From: JAHEKO01 sp965212505
GTDB lineage: Bacteria > Acidobacteriota > Thermoanaerobaculia > Multivoradales > JAHEKO01
Direction: 5' to 3'
Length of the DNA: 64,000 nt
Assembly: GCA_965212505.1 (NCBI GenBank)
Contig: OZ243123.1
Span: 4,650,001 to 4,714,000 of the forward strand
Positions 48,861-58,067 of this stretch are shown here, one piece after another (position 1 is the stretch's first letter; every line of letters begins with the position of its first letter). The notes beneath the pieces were generated by a model. It did no database searches. It had not been told where the DNA came from and saw only the letters and a list, made by a program, of their open reading frames with translations. The position numbers were made by a program, and so were the translations under genes.

Positions 48861-50155
48861 GGCTTCGAAGGTAGCAGAGATCTCGAGCGACGGTAGCGCG
48901 CTGCGAGCTCCCAGGCCGCGACGCCGAGCAGGGCCATGTATTCGAGCCAGAGCCACCAGGTCGCTTCCCCCTGGTCGACGTAAAAGAGGTAGGAGAGGAA
49001 TGCGAGCCCGGTGAAGGCGATCCACGTCCGGTTGCCGACCGCAATGGCGAACGGCAGCGCCCAGGGCAGGTACCAAGGCATGACGGCAGCGTTGAGGATC
49101 ACCAGACCGGCGAGCGTCAGGAACGCTCCCTGAGCCCACTCGAGGTCGCCGCGCCGGGCGAGGATCAAAGCGCCGACGACGATCATGAGCGTCGCGCCCT
49201 TGGTCAGCAGGTGCGCGGTACCTCCCGGGTCCTCGAACCCGAGGGTGGTGAACGGGGTCACGAGCGCCTGCCAGATGCCGGAGTTGAAGTCCCACTCGCG
49301 AGCGTAGGTACCGAGCCCCCGGAAGAGCCCGTCGATCCCGGGGAGGAACGGCATCGAAACGGCCAGCCCGGCGATGGGAGCGGCGACCCAGCTGCTCGGC
49401 CGGGTGCGCATCCAGAAGAGGGGGAACAGGATCACCGCACCGAGCTTGGCAGCGACGGCGATGCCGAGGAGCGCCTGAGCGAGCCAGTCCCGCCGTCGGA
49501 GAAGGGCGATCGCCGCCCAGGTGACGAGCAGAATCATGAGCGTGTCGAGGTGTCCCGAGCCGGTGAACTCCTTGATGACCAGTGGACTCCAGGCGTAGAG
49601 GAGCAGGTCACGGTCTGGACGCCCGAGAGCGCGGAGGAGCGCGACGACAGCCAGGCAGGAACCGAGGTCGACGAGCGCGATCAACAGCTTCAGCACCAAC
49701 ACGCTGCCGGGCGCCAGGAGGTGAGCCAGCCAGAAGAGCTCCTGCGCCACCGGCGGGTAGACGCTCGTGTAGGTGCGGAAGCTGACGTTGTCGAGCACGT
49801 CCCACCAGAGGTCGGACTCGAGCGGCGGAAGATCTTCGCCGCTCTCTTCGACCTCGGTGAGGAGTTCGTGGGGCGTGGCCGCGTAGGGCCCGACGCCGGT
49901 CGCCGAGAGGTGGCCGTCCCAGAGGTAGCGCCAGACGTCGTTGTCGTAGAGCAGGAACGGCTGGTAGCCGGTCTGCTCCGCTCCGAGATCGTGCTGCAGA
50001 GCACGGAGTTGCCCCTCTTGTGGGAGGCCGACACCCAGCATCGTCAGCCGGAACGCCGCTGCGAAGACGAGGATCCACACAACGGTCACAGGACGGGATT
50101 TCGCCCGCCACCAGACGAAGAGGTGTAATCCGAAGAGGGCCAGGATCACGTACAA
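48857..50155 (-). CDS. GT-C-like integral membrane glycosyltransferase, 5' end uncertain
   Basis: At least 432 residues and about eleven transmembrane helices. Motifs of polyprenyl-phosphate-mannose transferases are visible: DNDVWRYLWDGHL near the N-terminus, VYPPVAQELFWL, SPLVIKEFTGSGHLD and MPWYLPWALPFA. It probably moves sugars from a lipid donor on the outer face of the membrane. TTG 50155 is the first usual start, but in-frame sequence up to about 50260 encodes another hydrophobic helix (VLNLAGVASLLLYGLLAFAW) with no ATG, GTG or TTG; CTG 50248 could be the true start. It heads the minus-strand operon with acyP, the fusion gene and the glycosylase. Confidence 0.8.
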   Translation of the reverse strand: MYVILALFGLHLFVWWRAKSRPVTVVWILVFAAAFRLTMLGVGLPQEGQLRALQHDLGAEQTGYQPFLLYDNDVWRYLWDGHLSATGVGPYAATPHELLTEVEESGEDLPPLESDLWWDVLDNVSFRTYTSVYPPVAQELFWLAHLLAPGSVLVLKLLIALVDLGSCLAVVALLRALGRPDRDLLLYAWSPLVIKEFTGSGHLDTLMILLVTWAAIALLRRRDWLAQALLGIAVAAKLGAVILFPLFWMRTRPSSWVAAPIAGLAVSMPFLPGIDGLFRGLGTYAREWDFNSGIWQALVTPFTTLGFEDPGGTAHLLTKGATLMIVVGALILARRGDLEWAQGAFLTLAGLVILNAAVMPWYLPWALPFAIAVGNRTWIAFTGLAFLSYLFYVDQGEATWWLWLEYMALLGVAAWELAARYRRSRSLLPSKP

Positions 50156-50297
50156 GAAACGCGCGACGTCGGCAGGCGCATTTGAGGCTCGCCAGGCAAA
50201 AGCCAGGAGTCCGTACAGCAGCAGAGAAGCAACGCCGGCGAGGTTCAGAACGAGAAAAGTTTAGAATAGGCTGGAAGAGCTTCCCGAGGAGACCATC

Positions 50298-50684
50298 ATG
50301 AAGCGCATCCAAACGTCACTTATCGTCCTCGCAGTCTTGCTGATCCTGCCGACTCTCGCCGCGGCATCGACGCCCACCGGCGGCCAGACCGGCAACACGA
50401 AAGAGGGGCTGAGCCCGTCCGATGTCATCGGCTATGCGCGGCTGACGGTTCGCAACATTGCGGCCGAGCCGAACCGGCTCTACCTCTTCGATCCCGAGAC
50501 GGAGAAGACGCACGTCATCGTGCTCTCCGAGAAGACCAAGCTCACGGCGCGGAAGAAGAAAGACTTCGACGGCCGCCGGAAGCTCGACTTCACGGACCTC
50601 GAAGCCGGCCAGACGCTCAAGGTGACCTACCGTCTCGACGACGGGCGGGTTACCGGCATCCAGGTTCTAGAACGCGCCTCCTGA
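50298..50684 (+). CDS. Small exported protein of unknown function
   Basis: A 128-residue protein with a signal peptide (core SLIVLAVLLILPTLA). The mature part seems to be a small beta-barrel: strands RLYLFDPETEKTHVIVL, KLDFTDLEAGQTLKVTYRL and GRVTGIQVLE resemble OB-like or soluble-wing folds seen in DUF5666-type proteins. GAGGAG stands about 7 bases before the ATG. A TAGAAT box lies at 50262-50267, with the promoter region shared with the divergent GT-C gene. Confidence 0.75.
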   Translation: MKRIQTSLIVLAVLLILPTLAAASTPTGGQTGNTKEGLSPSDVIGYARLTVRNIAAEPNRLYLFDPETEKTHVIVLSEKTKLTARKKKDFDGRRKLDFTDLEAGQTLKVTYRLDDGRVTGIQVLERAS

Positions 50685-50746
50685 GTCGCATCGACGCGTG
50701 AGTCGGTAGCGAAGGCCCGGTTGCGCTCGGGGTATCCTTCCGCGTC

Positions 50747-51991
50747 GTGACTTCCAGGAGGGGTCTTTCGCGGAAGCTGGCGATCCTCTGGACGCTCTAC
50801 TTCGTCCAGGGGTTGCCTTTCGGTTTTCAGGCGACGGCTCTGCCGGTCTATCTGCGCTCGGCCGGCGTCTCGCTCACCGGCATCGGTTTCGCGACCGCGC
50901 TTTCGATCCCGTGGATGCTCAAGCTCTTTTGGGCGCCGCTGGTCGATCGCTACGGCTCGACCAGCTTCGGCCGTCGCCGTTCGTGGATCCTGCCCCTGCA
51001 GTTTGCGCTCGCCGCGCTGTGTGCTCTCGCCGCGTTCTTGAACCCCGAGGAGCAGCTGACCCCGCTGCTTCTTCTGGTGCTGATGATGAACCTCTGCGCC
51101 GCGACGATGGACATCGCGGTGGACGGACTGGCGGTCGACCTCCTGGCCGAGCGGGAGCTCGGCAAGGGCAACATCGCGCAGGTCGTCGGCTACAAGGTCG
51201 GCATGCTGACCGGGGGCGGACTGCTGGTCTGGGCGAGCGGGCGCATCGGATGGGAGGGACTGTTCATCACCATGGCGCTTCTGGTGGGTGCGTCGACGGC
51301 GGTGACTTTCGCCTACGACGAGCGACGGCAGACCGAGCGAAGCGCTGCGCAAACGCGCAATCACCCGAGTGTCCGAGCCGTCGTCAGTGTCCTCCGGCGT
51401 TGGCTCTCGGTGCCGGGGGCGGGCTGGCTGCTGCTCTTCATCGGCACCTACAAACTCGGCGAGAACATGGCCGACACGATGTTCAAGCCCTACCTGGTCG
51501 ACGCCGGTTTCGGGCGCGAGCAGATCGGCCTGTGGGTGGGCACCTGGGGGATGTTCTTCTCGATCGCCGGCTCCGTCTGCGGCGGCTATATGGCGAGCCA
51601 CATGAAGCTGATGCGTGCGGTCGGCATCGCGGCCGTCTTCCGCGCGATTCCGGTTGCCGGCGAGTGGTGGCTCTCGACCATTGAACCGACCGAAGCCAAA
51701 GTGATTGCGGTCACCTGTGCCGAGCACTTCTTCGGCGGGGCCCTGACGACCGCGATGTTTGCCTTCATGATGAGCCGGGTCGACCGCCGGATCGGCGCCA
51801 CGCACTACACGGTGCTCGCCGCGATCGAGGTGTGGGGCAAGGTGCCCGCGGCGTGGGTTTCGGGCTTCATCACAGACGCCACGTCGTACCCGTTCATTTT
51901 CGGCTTGGCGTTTGTCCTCTCGGTGGCCTACCTGGGGCTGCTGATTCCCCTCAGCAAGAGCGTCGCCGCGTCAAGCGCTCAGGACCCGTAG
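50747..51991 (+). CDS. MFS transporter, AmpG-like
   Basis: A 414-residue, about 12-helix major facilitator protein. The N-terminal VQGLPFGFQATALPVYLRSA and KLFWAPLVDRYG segments match the AmpG/acetyl-CoA transporter branch. AmpG imports muropeptides (GlcNAc-anhydroMurNAc peptides) for cell-wall recycling; that function is a likely guess. The start is GTG 50747. It converges with the lipid kinase gene with a 21-base tail-to-tail overlap. Confidence 0.85.
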   Translation: MTSRRGLSRKLAILWTLYFVQGLPFGFQATALPVYLRSAGVSLTGIGFATALSIPWMLKLFWAPLVDRYGSTSFGRRRSWILPLQFALAALCALAAFLNPEEQLTPLLLLVLMMNLCAATMDIAVDGLAVDLLAERELGKGNIAQVVGYKVGMLTGGGLLVWASGRIGWEGLFITMALLVGASTAVTFAYDERRQTERSAAQTRNHPSVRAVVSVLRRWLSVPGAGWLLLFIGTYKLGENMADTMFKPYLVDAGFGREQIGLWVGTWGMFFSIAGSVCGGYMASHMKLMRAVGIAAVFRAIPVAGEWWLSTIEPTEAKVIAVTCAEHFFGGALTTAMFAFMMSRVDRRIGATHYTVLAAIEVWGKVPAAWVSGFITDATSYPFIFGLAFVLSVAYLGLLIPLSKSVAASSAQDP

Positions 51992-52843
51992 CCGCTCCGG
52001 TGCCAGACGCACGTGGAGCGGCGTCGGAGCCCGGACCACGTCGCCATCGATCTGCACGGGTAGCTGGTCCGATCCGTGGAGGATTACCTCCTCGATGCGC
52101 CGAACCTCGACGTCGGGTCGATTCAGATGGCGCCCGAAGAGGAGGTCGCGGCTGAAGCCGGCGGTCGCGAGCCGCCCTTTGCCGCGGAAGAGCACCAGGT
52201 CGAGCCGACGATCGTCGGTTTGCGCGTCGGGCTGAATCAGGAAGCGTCCGCCGTAGAACGGGATGTTGGTGACCACCGCGAGGCTCCCATCGAGCTCCTC
52301 GCCGTCGGCGGTGACGGCGATCCGGGGATAGCCGTAGAGCGTGAAGGCGCCGAGTGCCGCCGGGACTGCGGCGCCGCCCTTGATCACTCTCTTGAGCCGG
52401 GGGCTGAGGCGCCGGATCATGTCGGCGTCGACACCGGCGGACGTCTGCATGAGGAACGGCTCATCGTTGCAGAGACCGAGGTCGAACTCTTTGACGGTGG
52501 CGTGGCGCAGGGCATCTGCGGCGCGCAGAGGGTTCGGCGGCAGGCCAAAGGTGAGCGCCATGACGTTGATGGTGCCGCCCGGAACGAAGCCGAGCGCCGT
52601 CTCGCTGCCGATCAGTCCGGCCGCGGTCTCGCGCAGCGTGCCGTCGCCGCCGAAGGCGAGCACCACCTCGATGCCTGAGGCCGCTGCGTCGCGCGCCTGC
52701 TCCGTCGCTGAGCCGGAGGCGGTCGTCGCCCACGCCTCGGCGTCGAAGCCGCTCGATCGCAGTCTGCCCAGAAGCTGATCGATCCGTCTGTGCGCACTCC
52801 CCCGGCCGGCGGTCGGGTTGTAGAGGAGCACCGCGGAGCGCAT
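51971..52843 (-). CDS. Diacylglycerol kinase-family lipid kinase
   Basis: A 290-residue kinase of the DagK/YegS family. The N-terminal NPTAGRGSA loop, the nucleotide-binding FGGDGTLRETAAGL and FVPGGTINVMA segments, and the C-terminal VQIDGDVV motif are all present. It phosphorylates diacylglycerol, undecaprenol or related lipids; the exact lipid is unknown. It lies 36 bases upstream of ruvB stop on the same strand, with ruvB transcribed first. Confidence 0.93.
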   Translation of the reverse strand: MRSAVLLYNPTAGRGSAHRRIDQLLGRLRSSGFDAEAWATTASGSATEQARDAAASGIEVVLAFGGDGTLRETAAGLIGSETALGFVPGGTINVMALTFGLPPNPLRAADALRHATVKEFDLGLCNDEPFLMQTSAGVDADMIRRLSPRLKRVIKGGAAVPAALGAFTLYGYPRIAVTADGEELDGSLAVVTNIPFYGGRFLIQPDAQTDDRRLDLVLFRGKGRLATAGFSRDLLFGRHLNRPDVEVRRIEEVILHGSDQLPVQIDGDVVRAPTPLHVRLAPERLRVLSA

Positions 52844-52879
52844 GGAGGCGTCGATGCGGTCGGGTTTCTGCGCGTCGAG

Positions 52880-53908
52880 CTACGAGAAGAGCACTCCTGG
52901 CTGACCCGGCGGAGGCGTCAGACCGAGGTGCTCGTAGGCGCGAGGTGTTGCGACTCGTCCGCGCGAGGTGCGCTGCAGGAACCCCTCCTGAATCAGGAAC
53001 GGTTCGTAGAGATCCTCGAGCGTGCCGCGATCCTCCCCCACCGCTGCGGCGATCGCCTGGATGCCGGCGGGGCCGCCGCCGTAGTGTTCGATCAGAATCG
53101 TCAGGATTTTGCGATCGACCTCGTCGAAGCCGCGCTCGTCGACCTCGAGCTGCTCGAGGGCGTGACGGGCCGACTCGCGATCGATGCGTCCTTCGCCGTC
53201 GACCTGCGCGTAGTCGCGTACCCGGCGCAGGAGCCGGTTGGCGATCCGGGGGGTGCCGCGGCTGCGACCGGCGATCTCTGCCGCGCCATCGGCGCTGACC
53301 TCGAAGTCGAGTAACCGCCCGGACCTCTGAACGATCTGTGCGAGATCCTCGGGCTGGTAGAAGTCGAGCCGGCTGACGATGCCGAAGCGGGCGCGCAGCG
53401 GCGCTGTGATGAGACCGGCGCGCGTCGTGGCTCCCACGAGCGTGAAGCGCGGCAGCTCGATCTGCATGGTGCGCGCCGCGGGGCCCTGCCCGATGACTAG
53501 GTCGATGTGGAAGTCCTCGAGCGCCGGGTAGAGGATCTCCTCGACCGTTGGCCCGAGACGATGGATCTCGTCGATGAAGAGCACCGCGCCCGGTTCGAGG
53601 TTGGTGAGCACCGCAGCGAGGTCGCCCGGACGTTCGAGCACCGGTCCGGAGGTGGTGCGCAGCGGCGCGTCCATCTCGTTCGAGATGATGTGCGCGAGTG
53701 ACGTTTTTCCGAGGCCGGGAGGGCCGAAGAGCAGCGCGTGGTCGAGGCTCTCCTCACGCTCTCGAGCCGCCTGCATGAAGACGCGCAGCTTCTCGACGAG
53801 CTTCGTCTGACCGATGAACTCGGTCAGGTCGCGCGGCCGCAGTGCCGCTTCGACTCCGCGCTCGTCGCCTTCGGCGGTACGTGAGAGGAGAGATCCGTCC
53901 GTCGCCAT
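52880..53908 (-). CDS. ruvB: Holliday junction branch migration ATPase RuvB
   Basis: A 342-residue AAA+ motor that drives branch migration with RuvA. Walker A is FGPPGLGKTSLAH, Walker B is LFIDEIHRL, sensor 1 is VGATTRAGL and the arginine finger region is TPRIANRLLRRVRDYA. The C-terminal winged helix has GGGPAGIQAIAAAVGEDRGT and the family end GFLQRTSRGR. ATG 53908 gives the usual N-terminus. ruvA is not adjacent but lies at 58068, and no ruvC is seen. Confidence 0.97.
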   Translation of the reverse strand: MATDGSLLSRTAEGDERGVEAALRPRDLTEFIGQTKLVEKLRVFMQAAREREESLDHALLFGPPGLGKTSLAHIISNEMDAPLRTTSGPVLERPGDLAAVLTNLEPGAVLFIDEIHRLGPTVEEILYPALEDFHIDLVIGQGPAARTMQIELPRFTLVGATTRAGLITAPLRARFGIVSRLDFYQPEDLAQIVQRSGRLLDFEVSADGAAEIAGRSRGTPRIANRLLRRVRDYAQVDGEGRIDRESARHALEQLEVDERGFDEVDRKILTILIEHYGGGPAGIQAIAAAVGEDRGTLEDLYEPFLIQEGFLQRTSRGRVATPRAYEHLGLTPPPGQPGVLFS

Positions 53909-53930
53909 CGAGCGCGATTGTACCGGCGGA

Positions 53931-55916
53931 TCAGTCCGTCGGTGCAGCGCTCGGGTTGGGCTGGGTGTGTTGCAGGAGAAAACGACCGAGCTCGGCGAAA
54001 AAGCCGACACGGTTCGCCTCGTCGCGGAAGGAGTGCGCCTCGTGCTCGAGGTGGAGATAGGTCACCTCTTTGCCGGCCTTGTCCAGCTGCTTGGCGAGCT
54101 TCTCGGAGTGCGCGACGTGAACTCGCTGGTCGTCTTCGCCGTGTGCGAGGAACACCGGATCCTGGAAGCGTTCGGTGTTCTCGATCGGAGAGTTCGACTT
54201 CAGGCGCTCCCGGTCGCGCGTCGTGCTGCCGAGGAGGGGGACGTTCACCTCGGAGAAGAGGTAACCCTTGTCGTGGTTGAGCAGCATGACGAGGTCGCTC
54301 GGGCCGGCATAGCTCGCGCCACATCGATAGAGCTCCGGCGTCTTGATCAAACCCATGAGGGCCGTGTAGCCGCCGTAGCTCGATCCGAAGATGCAGATCC
54401 GGTGTGGGTCGGCGATACCGTTGTCCACCAGCCAGGAGACGCCGTCGGAGACGTCGTCCTGCATGGCGAGACCCCACTCTTGTAGCCCGGCGCTCTGGTG
54501 CGCGCTGCCGTAGCCGGTCGACCCCCGAAAGTTCGGTTGCAGAACGGCGAAGCCGAGCGCCGCCAGATACTGCGTCTGGGCGTCCCAGTCGAGCACGTCA
54601 CGAGCGCTCGGGCCACCGTGAGGCAGAATGATCGCCGGCAGGCCCTTGGGCTCGACGCCGTTCGGCAGGGTCAGGAAGGCTGGAATCTCCATGCCGTCTC
54701 GGGCCTCGTAGCTGACCGGTTTCATCTCTCCCAGCTGCAGGCCCACCACTCCCGGCGCGGTGGATGCCAGGAAGGAGAGATTCTTCTCGGCCGGCCGGTA
54801 GAGGTAGTAGGACGCTGGCGTTTTGGGGCCGCGGGCGCGAACCAGCGCGACGGAACGGTCGCGGCTCTCGCTCACGACTTCGTTGAAGGCCCACGGCAAT
54901 GCGCGGTCGATCGCCGCCTGTCGAGCTTGGGCACGGTCGTCGAAGAAGTGTCTCTCGCGGCCTTCGGCGTAGTGGCCGGCGGCGGTGAGGGTATGGTGCT
55001 CCTCGTGGAATTCGAGCCAGGCAGGAACGTCGAACCCGGGATTTGAATAGAGCTCTCGACCGACCTCTCCAGTGGAGAGCTTGTACTCGTAGAGAGCCGT
55101 GAAGCCGTCCTTCAGCTTCGAGACGTAGAGAACGTCCGGATCGTGCGAGAAGCCTTCGAAGTAGAAGCCTTCGTCACCGAGTACGTCGTAGGCGGCCAGT
55201 TCGCGAAACTCGTCCTGAGCCGAGGCTCGGGCGAAGAAGCGAGCCTGTTTGTACTGATATCCGGTGCCGACCCGCACGACGCCGTCGTGATCTGCGTGCC
55301 AGGAGAGCACGCCCTCGACCAGCGGCACCTGCGGCTTGACCCCGCCGGTCTGCACGTCGAGGAGGTAGGCCGCGGGGTAGGCCTCGGTCGGCTTTCGGAT
55401 CGAGATGAGTACATGCCGCGGATCGTCCTCGAGCATGTCGATGATCTGGTCTTCGAACTGAAAGTCGCCGCGACCCATGAGGATGCTCTTGTTCCAGTTA
55501 CGCGCCATGTGCACGTGCTTCGAGCCGTCGCGGTTGATGGCGTAGAGCCGCGAGCGCCGCGGCCGGGGTGGCGAGCGAGACGGCATGGGCTCCTCGACGG
55601 AGAAGAGAATGCGCTCGTCGTTCGCCCACCGCAGCCATCGAAAGCGGGCCTCGGGGTCGGGAAGCGAAGCGATCGGTAGCGCGCCGCTGCCGTCGATCGA
55701 GCGCACGACGATCATCTCCTGACCGTTCTCGGTGTAGAGGGCAGCCAGGTGCTCGCCCGAAGGTGAGATCTGAAGACGTGAGAGTCGAGGGCTCGCGAAG
55801 AAGCGCTGGGCGAGTTCGGCAGGCTCGGCGGCTGCGCCGGCCGACTCGAGAGCCGCGAGTCCAGCGAGGGCGAACAGGGCCGCCGCCCTGGAGAGCAAAG
55901 GAATCATTCGTTTCAT
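53931..55916 (-). CDS. Exported S9-family serine peptidase (prolyl oligopeptidase/DPP-like)
   Basis: A 661-residue enzyme with a signal peptide ending near AGAAAEP. A seven-bladed propeller domain (about 40-390) is followed by an alpha/beta-hydrolase domain. The triad is visible: S513 in FGSSYGGYT, D596 in GEDDQRVHV and H628 in EHEAHSF; ILPHGGP is the oxyanion loop. It would release peptides in the periplasm or medium for nutrition. ATG 55916 is chosen over GTG 55925. The ruvB start lies 22 bases past the stop. Confidence 0.93.
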   Translation of the reverse strand: MKRMIPLLSRAAALFALAGLAALESAGAAAEPAELAQRFFASPRLSRLQISPSGEHLAALYTENGQEMIVVRSIDGSGALPIASLPDPEARFRWLRWANDERILFSVEEPMPSRSPPRPRRSRLYAINRDGSKHVHMARNWNKSILMGRGDFQFEDQIIDMLEDDPRHVLISIRKPTEAYPAAYLLDVQTGGVKPQVPLVEGVLSWHADHDGVVRVGTGYQYKQARFFARASAQDEFRELAAYDVLGDEGFYFEGFSHDPDVLYVSKLKDGFTALYEYKLSTGEVGRELYSNPGFDVPAWLEFHEEHHTLTAAGHYAEGRERHFFDDRAQARQAAIDRALPWAFNEVVSESRDRSVALVRARGPKTPASYYLYRPAEKNLSFLASTAPGVVGLQLGEMKPVSYEARDGMEIPAFLTLPNGVEPKGLPAIILPHGGPSARDVLDWDAQTQYLAALGFAVLQPNFRGSTGYGSAHQSAGLQEWGLAMQDDVSDGVSWLVDNGIADPHRICIFGSSYGGYTALMGLIKTPELYRCGASYAGPSDLVMLLNHDKGYLFSEVNVPLLGSTTRDRERLKSNSPIENTERFQDPVFLAHGEDDQRVHVAHSEKLAKQLDKAGKEVTYLHLEHEAHSFRDEANRVGFFAELGRFLLQHTQPNPSAAPTD

Positions 55917-56010
55917 CTGTGCCACCGTCGGGGGTAGTTATCGCTGATTATGCATAGAAGAGGGGCGCGGGTCTGCAACATCGTCCACACGGTCTGAGAG
56001 GATTCGGACG

Positions 56011-56739
56011 ATGAAGGGCCAAGACAGATGGGTGCGAGAGATCCGAGCGCGCCTCGAGCCGCTCGGCACCGAGGACCGCGCAGTGAACGAGAAGCGCTAC
56101 CTCAAGAGCGACCTCGAGTTCCTGGGCGTGAAGGTGCCGCAGGTGAGGCGAGAGGCCAAGGCTTGGCTTCGGGAGCGAGGCGAGCTCTCCCGGAGGGAGC
56201 TCGTCTCGATCACCGGTGTGCTCTGGGCAGCCGGAGTGCACGAGCTGCGATCGTTTGCGGTCGATCTGTCCATCTTTCGACTCGACGACTGGAGCCCGGA
56301 CGATCTGCCGCGTTTCGAGCAGTGGCTCCGCGAAGCTCGAACCTGGGCGCATGTCGACGCGATTGCCGTCCAACTGATCGGTCGTCTGCTGGAGAGGGAG
56401 CCCGCCGTCGCGAAGACCCTCGATCGTTGGGCGCGCGACGACAACTTCTGGCTTCGACGCTCGGCGATGCTCGCCCTCCTGTTGGGTCTGCGTAGCGGCG
56501 AGGGCGACTGGCCCCGCTTCGTGCGTTACGCGGACGCCATGCTCGAGGAAAAGGAATTCTTCATCCGCAAGGCGATCGGTTGGATCCTGCGTGAGACCTC
56601 AAAGAAGCGGCCGGAGCGAGCCGAGAACTTCGTCTCCGATCGTCTCGACCGCGTCTCCGGGTTGACACTCCGTGAGGCGATCCGACATCTCGACCCCGCG
56701 GTGCAAGAGGCGCTACGAGCTCGGTACAAAGAGCGCTGA
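56011..56739 (+). CDS. AlkD-like DNA alkylation repair protein
   Basis: A 242-residue all-helical HEAT-like protein of the AlkD/AlkC family. The conserved LKSDLEFLGVKVPQVRREA start, the TWAHVDAIA helix (aromatic and Asp at the lesion-binding cleft), FWLRRSAMLALL and KAIGWILRE are all seen. AlkD removes bulky or positively charged alkylated bases without base flipping. The start ATG 56011 follows a short AT-richer leader. It is likely a single-gene unit. Confidence 0.92.
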   Translation: MKGQDRWVREIRARLEPLGTEDRAVNEKRYLKSDLEFLGVKVPQVRREAKAWLRERGELSRRELVSITGVLWAAGVHELRSFAVDLSIFRLDDWSPDDLPRFEQWLREARTWAHVDAIAVQLIGRLLEREPAVAKTLDRWARDDNFWLRRSAMLALLLGLRSGEGDWPRFVRYADAMLEEKEFFIRKAIGWILRETSKKRPERAENFVSDRLDRVSGLTLREAIRHLDPAVQEALRARYKER

Positions 56740-56840
56740 CGGCGCCGGCAGGCGGCCTGAGTGACAGGGGGCGTCTGCTATCTTCTTGGCGTTCTCGAAA
56801 CGATCCGAGCGGGCTGTCGCCCGCCACCGAAGGAGGGCTC

Positions 56841-56993
56841 ATGAAGATCGCTACTGCACTCTGTGCGGCGCTCGTCGTGACCGCGTTGCCCGTCGCTGCC
56901 GCGACCGGGGTGGCGTTTGTGCACGGTACCGGCAACAACGACGACGCGCTCAACGAGTACTGGACCTGCAGTGGATCGATCAGCGGCGGATAG
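56841..56993 (+). pseudogene. Truncated exported hydrolase-like gene
   Basis: A 50-codon frame with a strong ribosome site (AAGGAGG, 4 bases before the ATG) and a signal peptide ending near PVAAATG. The mature start VAFVHGTGNNDDALNEYW is the oxyanion-loop region of a family of exported alpha/beta-hydrolases or lipases, but the frame stops at once (TAG 56991) after GSISGG. No continuation was found in other frames before the next gene. It is either a decayed gene or a fragment whose start signals survive. Confidence 0.55.
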
Positions 56994-57112
56994 CACTCCT
57001 CCATCGGCAAGCGCGAGCACTGACGATCGCGCCCTAGGCCCGAACTTCGTGTCGAGCGGCTCGTCCCTGAATCGGCAACTGGTGATCGGTAGGAGCGTAT
57101 TGGGATAGCGAG

Positions 57113-58003
57113 ATGCGGAATCGAACCCTGAGCCTACTCCTGACCCTAGGGGTCTCTCTGCTGGCCGCCTCTCTGGTCGCTCAACCGGCGCCCCGTGTCT
57201 GGCTCGACGCCGACGCGCAGCCGTTACCGTTCGACTCGGCGGACGAGCTGGTCGACTTCCTGGCGACCGCGGAGATCGTCGACTCGGAGGCGCTCACCGC
57301 CGGGATCACCAAGCCGTTCAAGCTCACGCTCGAACGAGACGGTGTGCGCGCGAACGCGATCTTCCACTCGATCGACCTCAAGAGCCGCGAGGTCAAGCGG
57401 CTCGAGAGCGGTCGGATGTCGCTCCACCTGGTCGACAGCTACAAGAATCAGGTCGCCGCCTACGTGCTCAGTCGAATGCTGGCTCTCGACTGCGTTCCGC
57501 CGACGGCGATGCGCACCTTCGACGGCCGACGAGGGTCGGCGCAGCTGTGGATTCAGAAGGCGATGACCGAGCAGGGGCGACGCGATCAGGCTCTGGATCC
57601 TCCGGATTGGAACACCTGGAACCATCAGAGGGCGGAACGTGGCGTCTTCGACAACCTGATCAACAACATCGACCGCAACACCGGCAACACGTTGATCGAC
57701 GAGGTTTGGAACATGTGGCTGGTGGACCACACCCGCACGTTTGGCCAGGATCGCCAGCTGCCGTACCCGGATCGCATCGAGTCCCTTTCTCCCGAGTTCT
57801 GGTACGCGCTCCGGGATCTCGACCCCGACGCCCTTCGCGCCAGCATGGAGCCGTACCTCGGGAAGGCAGAGGTCAAATCGCTCCTCTCCCGACACGAGAA
57901 GGTAGTCGAGGCGATCGAGCGACGGATCGCCGATCGTGGCGAGGAGCGTGTCCTCCGAGTGCGCGGTGTGCCGCGCGTGCGGGTCCGCCAGTCGGACGGC
58001 TAG
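57113..58003 (+). CDS. Exported kinase-fold protein (Fam20/HipA-like), possibly inactive
   Basis: A 296-residue protein with a signal peptide ending near LVAQPAP. Residues about 107-135 (DSYKNQVAAYVLSRMLALD then CVPPTAMR) and the pair NNIDRNTGN (D187, N192) and LVDHTRTF (D205) match the order of a PI3K/HipA/Fam20-type kinase: C-helix, catalytic loop and metal-binding Asp. The usual C-helix Glu is Q113, and no clear ATP lysine is seen (AIFHSID), so activity is uncertain. The role is unknown; an exported kinase would act on periplasmic or surface proteins or lipids. Confidence 0.65.
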   Translation: MRNRTLSLLLTLGVSLLAASLVAQPAPRVWLDADAQPLPFDSADELVDFLATAEIVDSEALTAGITKPFKLTLERDGVRANAIFHSIDLKSREVKRLESGRMSLHLVDSYKNQVAAYVLSRMLALDCVPPTAMRTFDGRRGSAQLWIQKAMTEQGRRDQALDPPDWNTWNHQRAERGVFDNLINNIDRNTGNTLIDEVWNMWLVDHTRTFGQDRQLPYPDRIESLSPEFWYALRDLDPDALRASMEPYLGKAEVKSLLSRHEKVVEAIERRIADRGEERVLRVRGVPRVRVRQSDG

Positions 58004-58067
58004 TCCCCGCACAGCCAGGGACCTACGTCCACGCAGTCGGTTTGACTGAAGAGAGTCGGTTGGCGGG

